Of a DNA stretch of 64,000 nt, positions 46,717 through 61,748 are shown in pieces; the stretch's first letter is position 1, and each line of letters begins with the position of its first letter. The DNA is from Ooceraea biroi (lineage: Eukaryota > Arthropoda > Insecta > Hymenoptera > Formicidae): NCBI RefSeq assembly GCF_003672135.1, contig NC_039507.1, positions 16,856,278 through 16,920,277 on the forward strand, read 5' to 3'. The position numbers and the translations under genes are program-made. Under the pieces are notes generated by a model. It saw nothing but the letters and a program-made list of their open reading frames with translations, was not told where the DNA came from and ran no database searches.

Positions 46717-46999
46717 CCCTAGCTTGCCACACAGGGGTGCCTGAAACCCCAAGTAAAATAAAGTAATTCAGGATTTTTGAATGTTACCTTTTTTCGCAAG
46801 CGAATATTTCACGAACTACTTTCTTTTTCAAATTTTCGTATGCATATGCATATTTCTTGATGTGGGGCGCACTCGATGGAAAAAAGTGACTTAAAATCAG
46901 TTGATTTTTTCTTATATTTTTAACTAAATGTTCGACGTGCGGTAGCCTGTATCCCAGTGTGAGAAGCCCGTGAAAATTGAAAGTGTGGGAAGCCTAGGG
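46717..46999. mobile_element. Small piggyBac-like MITE
   Basis: The left end TTAA|CCCTAGCTTGCCACAC (TTAA at 46713-46716) matches the complement of the right end GTGTGGGAAGCCTAGGG|CTAA (CTAA at 47000-47003). CCC-starting ends next to a TTAA target are typical of piggyBac elements; the right TTAA has one substitution. It is 283 bp, AT-rich inside, with no coding capacity. Confidence 0.6.
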
Positions 47000-47003
47000 C
47001 TAA

Positions 47004-50000
47004 ATGCATTTTCAAATACTACATTTGATTAATGTTTCTTTATTGCATTGTTGCGTACAGTTTACTATAAACAAAAACAAAAAGCTTTTTGCCTTTCTGC
47101 AAGCGTTTCTAATTGTTAGAAACTGACTTATATTTTACATGTAAACGTCAGGCTTGGCATTCCTTTTAAACAAAAGGTGTTTTTCGATTCTCTCGACGAT
47201 CCTCCAACGAATGCGCGCGGAACTGATGATCACGTTCGTCTCGTTTCCCGCTTTGTTACTGGCGATACGAGAGAATGAATAAAATATAACAACGCTGCAC
47301 GCGTGGAACGCTTCATAAAGCATCGCGCGTTTATGCATTTGCTTATGCATCGCGCGTTTCGCAACGTCACGAGAGGCAGGAAATGGCTTTGTATTTGACC
47401 CAATATATATTGAACATTGCCGCGAAAACCACTAAAATTTCCATAATATCAGCGAATGATCTAATTGCGAGATTAATCTTCGGAGCGGCGCGAACAAAGA
47501 TGGGACGATAACGCTGAAGAAACGCTACATGCAGCAATGAAACGCAAGATTGATGACCTGTTTAATTCTAATTAATGCACTCAATTCAGCATTCCGCATT
47601 CGGCACTGTTACAATGAATAATAAAACGCGCGTGCGCGCAACGCGCATGAGAAAATTCGGTAAAATCATAAAATCTTTCGCACGTCGCCAATTTTCAACG
47701 GAAAATGTTGAAGTGCACAGAAAATTGCATCTAGCTGCATGAAGCGTCTAAATCCGCGCAACTTTTTTAAACACAGTGAACGAAGCGCGCAACGGAAGCT
47801 TGAGAGCTTGAAGAATTGAGAAAAAATGTTTCGAGGATGTATGTAAAATTGTGCGCGGATAATATTAAACGACCAAAAATCTTTCTCTCTCTTTCTCTTC
47901 TCTATCTATTGTCTCGAAAGGTTTTCGCGTTGATGGTTGACACGCTTTAAAAACTCTGTCTGAAAATAGACTATTGTATGCGGCTGCATGCTGCATGGCG
48001 GCGCGGGCGTGTCTGCTTTTTCCACTTTTTTTCCGGCGACGCTAAAGGATTTATAACCCGACGAGCTTTGTTTCGGAAGCATATTTATCAAAGGCACAAC
48101 ATTGCTTCGCGAGGAATAAAATGTCTCGATTTATTTACAGCATGATTACATAAATCCTCAGATGTCTATATCCTAAATACGAATCGCTGTCTACTTTGTA
48201 ACGTTTCTGCCCGTTTGCCATATGTTCCAATTAAGAGTAACGACATTAGGCAAGTCATAGGAAACTAGATTGCAGCAGCTTCGTGACGGAATCCGTTTAA
48301 AAGTTAATAGAGAGAAAAATTGTCGGAGGGCGGACTTTAAACGCTAAACCACCATCAACGGTGTCCGTAGCCCGTGAGGTAATCCTCGGTGGATCACGGT
48401 AGATCACGATAAACGACGATAGCGGTTCGCTCCCGGTGATTTTATTTTCCTGCTTGCTCCCGCTGAGAGCATCGTCTAATTTTTATCGCGCTATGAACTT
48501 CCCTTCAGTCCATCCTTCTCTCACGCCCGATTCCTTGCTCGCCGTCGCGTCGTGAAGTAATGACGAAAGTCTTGTAACAAATTTTCTTTGATCAGCGTGA
48601 AATCGAATTTTTTTTTCTTCGCTGCATCACTAAATTAAAAGCGTGTTTATAGACGGGGCTGAAAAAAGTATACATCGATCGAGGCGTCAAGGCGACATCA
48701 TCGTCTGCAATTTAATGACGATTAATCTTCCAGGTCGCTTGTGCGATTACGTCAGTTTGTGAATATAATATGCCATTCAATATTTTGAGAGATCGTTACT
48801 GGCTTTCTTTTTTCGTCCAAGCGGAAGGTCTTTATTTAAAGCAACGCCAAGATTATTGACGTAAGAACCGCCTGAGTGGGGTTACGATCGTTTATTGATT
48901 TTATAATGGGGTAAGATACTATAGGTCCATTAGAAAGGCAAATGGGAACGAAAACGATCGGCTCCAATTTTCATACTAATCAGAAATGAGGATTCTATTG
49001 AGATTCTATATAAAACGGGATGAAATTCAATAGCATCACATATATTTATTTATTTATTTATATTAATAATAATAGAAGAAAAGCAGAACACACACATGAT
49101 GAAAGCGGTAATAATTTACGTGGGGAACGGCCAATTAAAGTCAACAATTGTGGAAACTTTACGGCAATCACCGCCGTAGGAAATTGAAATTTTCTACGTA
49201 AACGCGTAAATTAATTTGTCGGCTAAAATAATCTGCGAATTTTAATTACGATATAAATTTTCGAGGCGCACGCGGAAGACGAAAGTACTCGACGAGTTTT
49301 AAAATAAATACAACGGGCATGTAATCTCATTTCCGGCGCCCTCAGCACTCAATCGCTCCAACAATCGTTCACTAATGAATCTCCGAAACTTTTTCCAATT
49401 ACCTGTTCCAATTACTGCTAGCGGGACGCGTAGGTCCATCGCTTTCCGTCAACGTTGCAGCGTGATACACGCATTACTCCTGGGACACTCCTAGTACACT
49501 CGTGCACATTCATGCATATTGCAGCGGCCACTATAACGGTAACGAATATGTATACACGTGTCTACGTGTGTCTACATGTAGGCGTGTTGTAAAGGACAAA
49601 CCCCATTTATAATAACAATCTGCCCTACAGGTGCCCCCTTGTTTAACGAAACATTTGAGTATTCCATTTAATTAAAGCGCCCAGCAGAACCGCGTGTTGA
49701 ACAGCGAGAAAATCTAAAAAATGATTTACCTCCAATTGTTAGTGTGGTCTGAAAAGATACGGCGGCAGAGCTGGCTACATAAAGCGCAAGCATTAATTGA
49801 GTTCTTTCAATGTAACACGCACCTGTGATTTTCATAAAATTTAATCGCGGCCTTTTCATCTTCAATTACGGTTTTTATCTCGGACGCCTTTGACAACGTA
49901 ACTTCGTAACGAGCGACGCAAACTCGTACACTGATTTTCCATGCAAATATTAATCTTGAATTTTCGCGCAGAGTGCATATTTATTTTCAAGTAAATATTT

Positions 50001-52384
50001 ATTCTAAAGGTATTTTTTTGATAACATTCCCCTGCAGTGCGGCAACGCGTTATTCTTGATGAAATGAGGATCGACAGAATGTAACAACGTCAACTTGTAT
50101 CTTTCATAAAAGACGGTTTGTTTGCGCACGTCAGCAGGCTGCGGTATCGATACGCCTGAAATATCCAACGACAAGGATCTGATTTCCATTTCTCGTTTCA
50201 GAGGAGGATCTAAAGTGTTTACGGACCATGTACTTCGGAATCCACCTACCTTATGCCAAGACACGAACGTAGGTGCACCCGGTCGACCGCTTGTCTACTT
50301 ACACTCACGGGGTTTAGCGCATACGGAGTACTTAAAATATTAATGTCATCTCTGGAAAACTTCCAGGAAGAAGGCCGATGCACGTCTGCAGCTGGAGAAC
50401 CGGGCTGGACGGGAAATCGATGAAATTTTAATAACGCACTAGATTCTTCGGCAGATTATGGCCTAGTTATATCAACAATCTCGATTAAATAAACTCTCTT
50501 TCGCAATTCGAGCAACGTCTTTATATATATATTACATAATCTTATAAATAATATGCATCACATAATCTTACTCTTGAGAAAGGAATTTAATTCAGGAAAG
50601 TTAATCCAACGGAGTGTTATTTTGCACTCTGTTCTAACGCCTGCATTTCATAAATTCGAGATATTACGGGATGATATCATCGACTCAGTTAAGTTTGCCA
50701 ATTTGTGTCCGCTTCTCATAACTTACGGATTATAAACTTGGAACAAATGTAACGCAAAGGATGTAAATCATATTTGTCCTCGTAATGTATCTGGCATAAA
50801 GTATCGTCATAATTCCTGTATTCATACATCGGGATAATTCGGGATATGTGTTTGTACATGCAGATTTCTACGTGTACATGTCGATCCATAAACAGATGGA
50901 GAAAAGGCGTTAGAATAAAATTTAAGTTAAATAACAAGTACAAATGCCAGATATATTGGAAATTATGTTATCGTTGCTGCTTATTATTCGAACGACAAAA
51001 ATATATTTGAAGCATAAACATGAAGTAGCGAAAATTCTTGAAAATTCATTATATATTTCCTAAATATTGAACGAATTTCGCATTCGGCAACACAGGCAAC
51101 AGGGAAACACTGTGCGGAAATTACACTGTGCGGAACTTACACAAGAGGAATGCTACCCCGGTAGGACAGAATCGACCTTATACAATGCGATCCATTAAAA
51201 TCCGGTTGCGCACGGCGGAAATGAGAAATGCGTCAAACGCAACGCAATTCCCAATTGGAGATTGGCGAAATTTAGAGATTACGTTGCATTAATAGGAAGA
51301 ACTTTCATCTGATATTAATGATATGATAATGATATGAAGGCAAATTTATTCCATGTAAATCCATCATTATTTATCAAAGCGGAACACAAAATTCCAATAA
51401 TTTGAGGTCAATAAAAAGTCAATTAAGTAGAAGTACACTGAAAATGATTTTCATTCATGTAGGCTTGCGTGCGACCTTGCTACATTAATATTCGCATCGC
51501 AAGTTTCTCGGCCAACTTTCCATTGAAACTTCTCACTTTTGATTACAGCAAGCGCGAACTTCGCTTTGATGAATATCTGTCGAGGTGAAATATCTTACGA
51601 TAGTTTGAAGAACGAGAGTTCGCGCAAGTTCGATAACGAATCTAAAAGGAAGAGGTGTATCTCCATCAGGACATCAGGACGTGGCGAATAAAACTGGGAC
51701 GGAAGATGCCGGAAGCGCAGGCTCGCTGATGGAAATGAGTCCGTAAGAGACACTGGCGCGATCGTTCCTCGGAGAAAACGCGAAATCGAGATAGCGTTTC
51801 GTCGAGGAAACGCTCGAGTTTCTCGCCTCATATGCCGGGCGCACTTTAAAATACTTTACCTCGCCTCTGCAATTAGTACCGAGCACGCAAATGCTTCCTC
51901 TTGAAAGTGCGCCCGAGTCTACCTTGAACCCGTTTAATTATATTAACCTGTAATAGTGAAAATATAGCTTAATCAGTGATCGAAGCAAATAATAATTAAT
52001 AAAACAGACTGTAAAAATTAATAATATTAAACTTGCGATAATATTTATCGCCATGATTTTTTAAGGCATTTAAACATGCATGCATGTTGTTTTTATGTTA
52101 TTTTAACGTAAAATGTGGTGATTCGACAGAGACCTCGAGTCAATATTATTTTTAAACTTCAATTGTTTTGCAACATTATTTATTGATTTGTAAATTATTT
52201 ACAAAAGTTGTCGAAATTGTAAACTAAAATGCAATCTATGTAGAATTCTGTGCATAAGGAAAACATTTTTAAATTAACATGTTGACGGTATACTGCGAAA
52301 CGAATCGAGCCTCATTTCCTGCACATTTTCGGTATACATGGGAAATATAAATGCAACTATTCAAAGCAATGTAAATATTTTATA
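47004..52384. other. Intergenic DNA, no gene recognised
   Basis: Mixed AT-rich and CpG-rich DNA. A short TTTA run is at about 49046-49062. Frames of 60-90 codons occur on both strands without domains. Confidence 0.4.
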
Positions 52385-53064
52385 CAGGGTGTCCCGGGTT
52401 TTAACCGACAAACTGCGGGAGCATATTCTACTAGTGGAAATAAGAAAAAATTCTTATATCGAGTTTGCTTAGAAATGCTTTATTACAAAGTTATAAACCA
52501 ATATTGAAAAGAAATATGAGATAAGTAACAACGGAACATAGTGTAGAATTTGGAAGGTCGAAGATGTTTATGTTATGTGTATTCATGTTCACTAGCAATT
52601 ACTATCAGAATGCCAAAAGTGTTTTCAAATGAGGAATACACTGATATTCATTTCGTGTACGGATTCTGTGACGGAAATGCACGAGCTGCCGTACGAGAGT
52701 ATCAACGTAGATTTCCTAACAGGAGAGTACCAGATAGATTTAAAGCAACGAATTACTAATTCAGTTACTGAGATGCAACAAAATTTTCAGGAATGTCGTA
52801 CTGTAACAAATTCTGTACTACGTCGATGTCTAGCTTGTATCGATGTGCAAGGACAACATTTTGAAATGCGTCACTAAATCATTGCGTAGATAATTTTTAT
52901 TTTTGTGAAAAAATCCGTTGTTACTCATCTCATATTTCTTTTCAATATTGGTTTATAACTTTATAATAAAGCATTTCTAAGCAAACTCGATATAAGAATT
53001 TTTTCTTATTTCCACTAGTAGAATATGCTCCCGTAGTTTGTCGGTTAAAACCCGGGACACCCTG
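52385..53064 (+). mobile_element. Internally deleted mariner-type element, copy 2
   Basis: Same family as 982-1742 but in the opposite orientation: starts CAGGGTGTCCCGGGTTTTAA, TA-flanked (52383-52384 and 53065-53066), ~140-bp TIRs. Compared with copy 1 it lacks a further ~85 bp between TTCACTA and GCAATTAC. The word ACTA is present at both edges of the missing segment in copy 1, which suggests deletion through microhomology. The transposase N-terminal piece (from MPKVFSNEEY, 52610) and C-terminal piece (ending at 52877) remain. Confidence 0.88.
52610..52877 (+). pseudogene. Mariner transposase remnant in copy 2
   Basis: The N-terminal piece (MPKVFSNEEYTDIHFVYGFC, about 52610-52740) ends at a stop at 52757. 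The overlapping frame to 52877 gives the C-terminus (ITNSVTEMQQNFQE..., ending GQHFEMRH). No catalytic core remains. The junction is the same as in copy 1, so both copies descend from one deleted founder rather than from independent deletions. Confidence 0.8.
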
Positions 53065-56000
53065 TATATTATATATATTCATTCGTATCAGAAAAATTTA
53101 TGCATTACAAATAATCAAGTAACAATTCGGTACATTGTGATAGATTGTTCTTCCAGCAAAAATTTAATCTTGCGCAAGCAATATCACAGATTAATCAACA
53201 CAACTATCAATATCATACACTTTTCATCAGTATATAAATACGCACAAAGAGAAACAGGATCCGAAATATAGTAACGCATGTATCGGATTTCTCTCAGAAA
53301 TGGAAAAACCATATCAAACCTGTAGTATATACAATATAATACGTATCATGAGACTTCGCCAATTGAAAAGTAATGGCTTCGTTCAACAAGTGGTGTTTCG
53401 AGATTTTGTGATTGATGCAGTGTAATTGTCGTGTATCAGACATCCGATTCTTTACAATCGCGTGTACTTTAGTCGTAATTGCGCTATCAATATCGCAAGG
53501 TGCAATTGTACCGTGAAACACGATACTTATGAAACTTTATCTCAGTGAAATATCGAATAACACACTTCACGGGAAAACTTTTAATCAATTGATGATCTAA
53601 TCTTTTACATCGCAAAAATAACATCCGAATTAACGTAATATATTGATTGACATGGATAATCGTACATAACGATAATGTTGAATTAAATAATTTTCATATT
53701 TAATATAAGTTTGTATATCAAGCAAGCTCATCTATGGTTTTCTCAATTTTAAGTAAATTTTTTCTTTGACGAATTTGTGCGTTGGCGTATCTCTAATTCT
53801 TCTCTTAAATTATAAACGACGTTATAGTCTATCTTATATATTCCAATTTCTGCGTCTCCGGTTATACATTACGCACGAAACTCTCGAGCGTAATGATGTT
53901 ATTCCGCTATATCGATTCATACGCAAACTGGCTGCATAAGACGACAAAGTGTAGGTTTCTCTCGTAACTTGGTCGTTTCTATTCGACTTCGTTTGCATTC
54001 TATTTCTGTTACGATTCTCTCGAGGTAGATTATATGTGCCATATAAGAATTGAATTATATTTATCTTCTTATAAAATGATTATTTGCTTTATGACGTATC
54101 AACTGTTGCACTATTGTTAAACGCTGATCCATATTTCCATACATCATGCATGTTATAAAACAGACGGAAAAATACAATACGTTCTTCGAAGAAATTCTTC
54201 CGATACGATTGTGTACAGCAGAAGCACTCAGGCTTACGAAATTTCACTCTCCTGAAATATCAGATAACACGAGATGCTTTCACGAGGAAAGCTTCAATCA
54301 ATCGACGTCCGATTTCTTGCGATACGAAAATAGGATCAGGGAAATGAAGATGAGTGAACGTAATGTCGTCCCAATGCAAAACAGCTTTCACATATAACGT
54401 GCTTTTCTATCATTAAAAAACGTTATAAATAGTACTATTGATCAGTGTTTTCAGTCACAGAGGCAAATCGTTTTTCTCAAGAAATAACGAAACATCAATA
54501 ATAATTAAGCTGAGCGATTAATACAAGCTATTAAAACCAAATTTCTTCTTTTTAAGCGATTAAAAACAAGTAATTCTTCTTTTTAAGTAAGTACTTTTCA
54601 CTAAAGTAAAACAACTTCAACTTTATCCAGTTATGTTTTATATAACTATACAACTCTCTGAATCACGTGTCATGCCGAGAGCGAATTAGAATTCCGTTCG
54701 CTCGCTGGTACGTGGTCATGCCGCTGTTTTCGTTTTTATCTCTTCCGTCCGTGGCTGCTTAGTTGGTGTTCCGCATCCTATATATCGAGATGAAATACAG
54801 CCCCGCCGTTTTGCAACCCCCGGCGTATTACGCCGTTATTTATCTACCGTCTCCTCCGAATAAGGCGGGGAGGACAGAAATTCGCCTCGCGGCCGGTCAC
54901 GTTCAGCTATGTAAAATGTAAAGAAAGCCGTTTTTCGTGTACATTATTTCGCGAATACGCTCGCTTGCGGAAACGCATTCTTCCATCCCTCGTTTCTGCC
55001 GTCCTGCACCTCGTGGACGGATGCATTTCTTGAAATACTTATTGGACCACGCGCTCCGCTAGACATCGTCCTCCTGGCAGACTGCGTTAAATCGCTTTTC
55101 CCCGAAATTCCATTCGAGAAGTCAGCAGCCAGCGAGGAACATCTTTTTCATGCCGAACGTGGCCCCGTTCGAGAACGTCCGAGACAACACAAGTAAGAGA
55201 GCGCGGAACAAGGCGCCCGCCGCAAAGAGAGTAATGCACAGGCGGTAATGGAACAACGCCGGCATTGCACTGGTTCTACTGGAACTGTCTGGGGCAGAAC
55301 ATCCCTTACAATGGACCGGCGAGACCGGTCCTAAACTGCAAGCATAGATTCACCAATCTCATTATAAACAAACTCGATTAAAGATTTCTCTCTCAAGTTT
55401 GAAATTCTAATTGCTTGTGCTTGTGGCGTAGACGTGGCTTCAGTTTACGCGACAGTTATGAAAATTTCAGTAAATAAGTAATAAAAATCTATAAAGTAAT
55501 AAGTAAAGTAAATAAAGTAATAAAGCAATAAATAAAGTAATAAAAGTTAATTGAATCTTTTATAAAGATTCAGTTGGCTTTTGGATCATAATTGGTTTGA
55601 TTTGATTGGATCACGTGAACTTATTTATGAAGTTTCTTGTATGTAAAAGTTTAATTAAATTGAAATTCTATTATCGGGATATGATTAATGTTGGAAATTT
55701 TAATTCTTACAATAGCCTCAATGCTCTTGTACTCTAAACGGATATATCAATAAATCATTAATACGGTTAACTTTAACTGTTTGCTGACGTCTGTTAATAT
55801 TACATACGCTGCTTTATCAATAATTAGTATTTAGCGAATAGTTCGGAGAAAACGTTCCAACTGCTACGAGCACAGTTAGATCAAATAGATAATTTATTAG
55901 GAGCAAAGAGCCAGTAACGAACAGCCGGAAACCGGAACCTGGCAGGTGATAAATGATGCATCATCCAAATCATGTTAAAATGAAGAAAACGGGAAGCCAT

Positions 56001-59000
56001 CGCATGAACATTGCTCGACACCTGCACGGCGGCTTCTCGAAGTCCAATTTTCAACGATGAATTATTCGTACAATTTTAATAGACAACAGGTATCTCAGAT
56101 CTTTCTATTACTGTTACCGTAATTCCAGAAATTTGACGCCGCTGGCTGAATAAAGCGCTAAAAAATAATAAAAGAAATGTAAAAGTACGATTAAAGTTAA
56201 TAAGAAAAATATCATAACACTGAGCCAAGTTTCGCAACAGTTTCTATCCTTTATTGATAGCCAGCAAATAAATCTAAAAGTGCAATCAAGTGTGGTAAAA
56301 ATAATGGAATACCGAGTTCGCAAAGTTTCGCAGCTCTTTCTCTTCGAGATATTCTTTTTCTTAGTTAACACAATAACATTTTCTTCTTTTCAACCACCTC
56401 CGTGCCAGCAAGTTCTGCGTTATTGTTTCACGTTCATAAACCCACTAAAATCATTCTAAAGCACCCTTTTACGTCAGAAAGGAGGATCAATGTGCACTTT
56501 GCAGACGCCAAGGACGAAATAGGGCTACTAAAAGAGACAGAGCAAGGCAAGTAAAAAGATTCGATAATAAAGGCGACGAAACTGAATTTGGCAGATGGAT
56601 TTGATGGATCGGGTGGGGAAGAATGATGGCACTTTTGAAATTACATTCACCTCTTCATCCATAAGACTGTATACTTAATATATGTATATATGTGACATAG
56701 TCCATACATTCGAAATATCGTATATGTAGCAAACTAATAATCAACTTCCATATTTTCATAATGTTAACAAATCAAGTAAACAATTCAGTTACTTAAATGC
56801 GAAACTATAAAAACATGCTTTTACCTCTGACATTTCTCATTTCAGTCTTTTTGCATCTGACTTTATTTTCATTGACAATAAAAGGATGAAATAAAATAAT
56901 TCAAACGAGCCCTCGTTTATACTTAGGCATGATTCTTTATTAAACATTCTTTTCTAAGGAATTTACATAATGAGATATCTCACAAAGTACATTTTTTTCT
57001 GACTCAACGCAGTGCTCGATCGTTCGCTTCCTCATGTTTTCGCATCGCTGGATTTTCCGCAAATATGAAAACTCTCTCTCGGAGATTTATCGATTATGTA
57101 GGGCATAACTAAGAGGCAAAAGCACGTTTCCGAATATACCAAAGGTAATTGGAAAATGCATCTCGCATTCGCGAACAGCTCATAAACTAAAGTAGGTCAT
57201 CATAAATGTCGGCCTTTAAAAGTTCTCACTATTTTTTCCGCCACGTGCGTACGGGAGAAAAGTGTATGCATTCACGACACACGCATTGTTACTTTTGCGT
57301 TTGCCAAGAAAGTGATGCACGCACGATTTATCACAAAGGATCACGCGTCGCTATATAATAATCGTTGAGTGTAGTATCAACACACACTCGTACAAAACGA
57401 TGTAAAAATCGATACCGTTTTTACGGTTACAATGATCCCACAGCTCCAGCATTTACACAATTTAAATTATCGACGATCGTACGTTTTTTTACAATGGAGA
57501 ATCGCTTGTAACCGTGCGAGTGTCGTTTCAAAGCAAACGAGTAGGACATGAACGCTCTCCTGCTGGTAATTACACTGAAATTGATTTTTCCACCAGTGCG
57601 TGCTTGGTCCCATCAGGGCAATAGCATTCACACGCTGGATTACCTCTACTTTTATAATCTTTCTAATGTTAAATAACGAAGATGAAACGTTTAAATGTTA
57701 CGGTTAAAACTTAAATAGATTTATAAACTTTGAAAACTGAAGTAAATACATTAATGTAAAATTGTACTTACTATATTATAATAATTTTCTATTTCACAAA
57801 TAATCCCTTTTAGAAACAAAACAAAAAGAGAAATTTCATATATAAGTTAAGAGAGAAATTTATAACAAATTTTCTCTTTACAAGAAAATTATAATTTTTA
57901 AATTTGTTGTAATAATTGTTTGTTTCAATGCATTTCTTTTTATTATAACATAATATTAATGTTCTCATTGTCAGTTTCGCTTTGGAAACTTAAAACCTGA
58001 AAGTTTGAATAGCTTCGTCAAATTTACTTGATGAACATCGCTTATCTTTTAATTTCTTAAACAACGTGATATTAAATTCGCTTTGTATAATCATAAATTA
58101 TAACTAATAAGATAAATTAATATGAAAGTTAATTTTCTTCTTTCACCTGTGCTTCAAAGTTTTTATCAAATTTATCAGCAAAGAATATGTTAGAGCAACA
58201 TTGTCATGCATAACGTAATATCACAAACATGTCTTATCCATTCATTTATCAAGAGCGTAATAGTTACAATCATCATCTGAGTATCTCGCAGTATTATATC
58301 ATTTTTCTGCTTAACGTGTCTAATTGCAGAGGAATATTTGATTTAATGTGTGGCATGACAAGCACGCGATCACGCAAATACGCGACAGGAAACTTTATTT
58401 TTGCAATTTAAAGGAACGCGAGTTCTTCGGATTATAGTGAGAGGCAATAGAGCAAGCAGTTTATCTCGTAACTCGCGATATCAACGCATAGTTAGCATAA
58501 CAAAAATAGCGCGTACAAATTAATTTTACGCGCACGCGGTATCATCAAGATTATCTTCGTGACTGTTATCGCATTCTCGACTAAACGAAGATTAACAGCA
58601 CGTTTTATCAAGCACGAACATTGAACAAATTTGCCTGGCGAATAATAAGCTGATTCATTATCATTATCACATCCATTGACCTCGTTTTTCGAGTTAAATT
58701 TAGTCCGGCAGTGACGCTCGAGCATTTCACTCAAGATCCGCCCGGATTTATCTTACACTCTGTGCTCGCGTTTTTTTTTTAAACTTTTTTTTTAGCATGT
58801 ATTGTCCCTTTATCTCTGCTCGGTAATCCATGCTGAATTCCAGCTGGATATTCAGTCGCTGCGCATAATATAAATCAAAAGGGCAATAATAACGCAAACG
58901 AGGGCACGCTGTATCCCGTAACGGATTGAAATGTCGCGGGCGGACATGACGGGGTTCCCGCAGTGTTTCCGCAAATACATCCACACGGAAAAAGGCTCAC

Positions 59001-61748
59001 GTATCAGAATGTAAAAATATATATATATATATATAATGCACAGGTTATTGAAAATCATCGGGTATAGGTATTGGTTCGTTGGAGCGCAACGCCGGCTTGC
59101 TTAAAGGTCGAGGGCGCCTATAACGCAAGGCTCAGATCTTTTTATATATACCTCAAGGATTAGATGTGCGCGCGAGCGCGCGTCATGAATGCAAAGGAGT
59201 AGGAATTTAAACAAGACACCGATACGGCGTCTGTAATTGCAATAACAGCATGAAGATCGATCAGCCGGCTTTCCATTACGCTGAATTTATTGACTCCTAA
59301 ACTGCGTGCGATTCAGCTTCAGTAGAGTGTTCGTCACATAATGCTATTAATTGTAACTTTAATCAAAAACTGGACACGCTACGCACTAATCTGATTAAAG
59401 ACGGTATATCAGAACAGCTACGAAATTATCTCGTTAAAATATTCACCTGTGTATGTGCGTCTGGATGGAATTCCGAGTGAGTTATTAAATTCCAAAGCAT
59501 TACATGTACTAGCAACGTATAAAACAGCGAAATGCGCAGAGAATATTATAATACATAATTCATCCCTCGTACTCTGCTTACTGAGATTCTGCGGATGCAA
59601 AATTCATTTTTCGTTAAAAATTAGGCAGGACATTATCATCTGTCCATCCAAGTTTTCAATATTTAATATAAAATTAATCCATTATTAAATCCTGTATAAA
59701 CAAATTTAAATGAAATAATTTTATTTAATCCGGCACATTTATTTAAATTTTATTTAAATAAAGTTGTATAAATATTAATATTTCGTTATTTCCTTGTATC
59801 TTTCTAGAGCTTAATGTTATTTAAATTTCCTTCATATTTTTAGTTATTTTAGTTAACTCAAAACTCACAAGCCATGATATTTTTTGTAAGAAAACGCAAA
59901 CAGACGGCTAAAATAACATGTGAACAAGTTTTATGAATAAACAAGCGTAAAATTTATAAAAACTAAATCAACATTTATTATACGTATAAATATTTATTTT
60001 GCATTACACGTATGTCTTCGAATTAATATACATATATCCAAAAGCATATCACAGTTTTTTTGAACTGTTCTTATTATTCAGAATTTTAATATCGAAAAGC
60101 AATCGAGATACGAGATCCGAACGGATCCGACAGGTCCGACGGGCAAAAATCCTGAAATTACTCCGAGATCGAAGCTGGTCCTTTCAAACCCGCTTCAGCA
60201 GAGCGCAGGATTACCCAAAGGGTCAACAGCGCGGAGAGAACGAACGGATAACGCGAGATTGAACCTTGTACGCTTGATCGCGCAAGATCGAAATACGTTT
60301 GTTTGAGATAACACAGTACGGAAAATAATCATCACTTTGACACCGCGGTTATTACTCTTACGAGATCCGTCTCAGAAGTAACGAGAAGGATTTATTTTAA
60401 AATTATCGCTGCGCGTGAAACTTAATTACGATCATTTATAATGTAATCTCCCCCAAAGTAGACTGCTTGGGGAGCGTTTACATTTACGTGCTTATCAGTC
60501 AGTGACAATCAGAGGGAGAGAAAGTCTCTGGGTGAGAAAACAATTCTACCCATATTCACTCCACGAGCCGGATGCGGCTAAAGATAAAAAGCAGTTGGAA
60601 CGTTATCATCACGGGACAACGCTCGGGAAACTACGACGTAAGTTTTGTGACCACCTTAAACTTCCAAAATTGTTGTTGTAAGATCGCTAGGAACGTTGCG
60701 TGACGTTAAAGGATACCATGTTAAATTTCACGTAAGTTTCGTAAAAACGTTAAATAAATGATTCTCATTATTCCTGAGATAAGTGAACGCCGTGTATTAC
60801 GAGTTGATTTACGCGAAAACATGAACAACATGCGGAAGCATTTTTTTAGAACTTCTTTTAAATAACTGACATATGTAATACAAATTAATGTTTAACAAAA
60901 ATGTCGAGATACTTCAAATTACAAGCACTTCAAGAGGAAAAGCTTTTTGTGAACTTAAGATCGGGAACGCGACGAGATAAGAAAATCCTATTCTTCAGTT
61001 AATTTCAAGTGGACTTTAACTTAATGAACTGTTAATTCGAAGCTCTCAGATACAAAGAGCAACATATAATATTAAAAATTCGAAAATTGCGATAAATAAT
61101 AATCCCCTTTGACGTTTCTGCTGCCGGAAAGTCGACTCCAGATTAATCGGAAAATCCGTCATCGCAATTAAGGTCGCACAAGCTGCGGGACGCGCTATAT
61201 ATTACGATCCTATAAAATTGAAAAGGAAAACCTAGGGACGAAGAAATAATGCTCGTTATGCGCTTCCCGATAAAGAAATTTCGTAGGAGGAGGAGGGAGG
61301 GGAGGGGGGCGTGATCGGGGGAAGCTTTACAAGAAGCTGTGCACCGCTGGGAAATTTTGTTTGCATATTTCCCGCGGTGCGGAAATGACGCATGAACGCA
61401 TTTCGCGATGCCGATGGCGGAAGAAACAACGCGGAAGAATCGCGCGACGATTGTAATCGCGCCGCGGACGAACGATGACGAAACAAAACGTTGTCTCGAG
61501 TCGGTAATTTGATATCTCGGGGACGACCGGGATCGTAAACGCGAAACTCGTCGGTGATGAGGAAAGCTTATCGTCCCGGAATGATCGGAGGTTTCCTCGC
61601 TGCCGCCAATACGATTGGTGTCCGGATGATGAGTGCATCCCGTTCGATAAATGCGTCGTCCTTTCATTTCTCAGATGCGTCGCTTGTAATAATTATCTGC
61701 CGATTTAGTCGATATCGTGGAATACTAGAGATACTTAAGAGAATTTTT
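53065..61748. other. Intergenic DNA, no gene recognised
   Basis: AT-rich with CpG-rich patches at 54660-55320 and 61150-61680 that are open on several frames but show no domain or splice structure. Simple repeats: (AAAGTAATA)-like units at about 55479-55545, poly-T runs at 58767-58795, (AT)n at about 59017-59034. Confidence 0.4.
55479..55545. repeat. Degenerate AAAGTAATA simple repeat
   Basis: Recurring AAAGTAATA/AAAGTAAATA units over about 65 bp with small variations. Confidence 0.75.
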
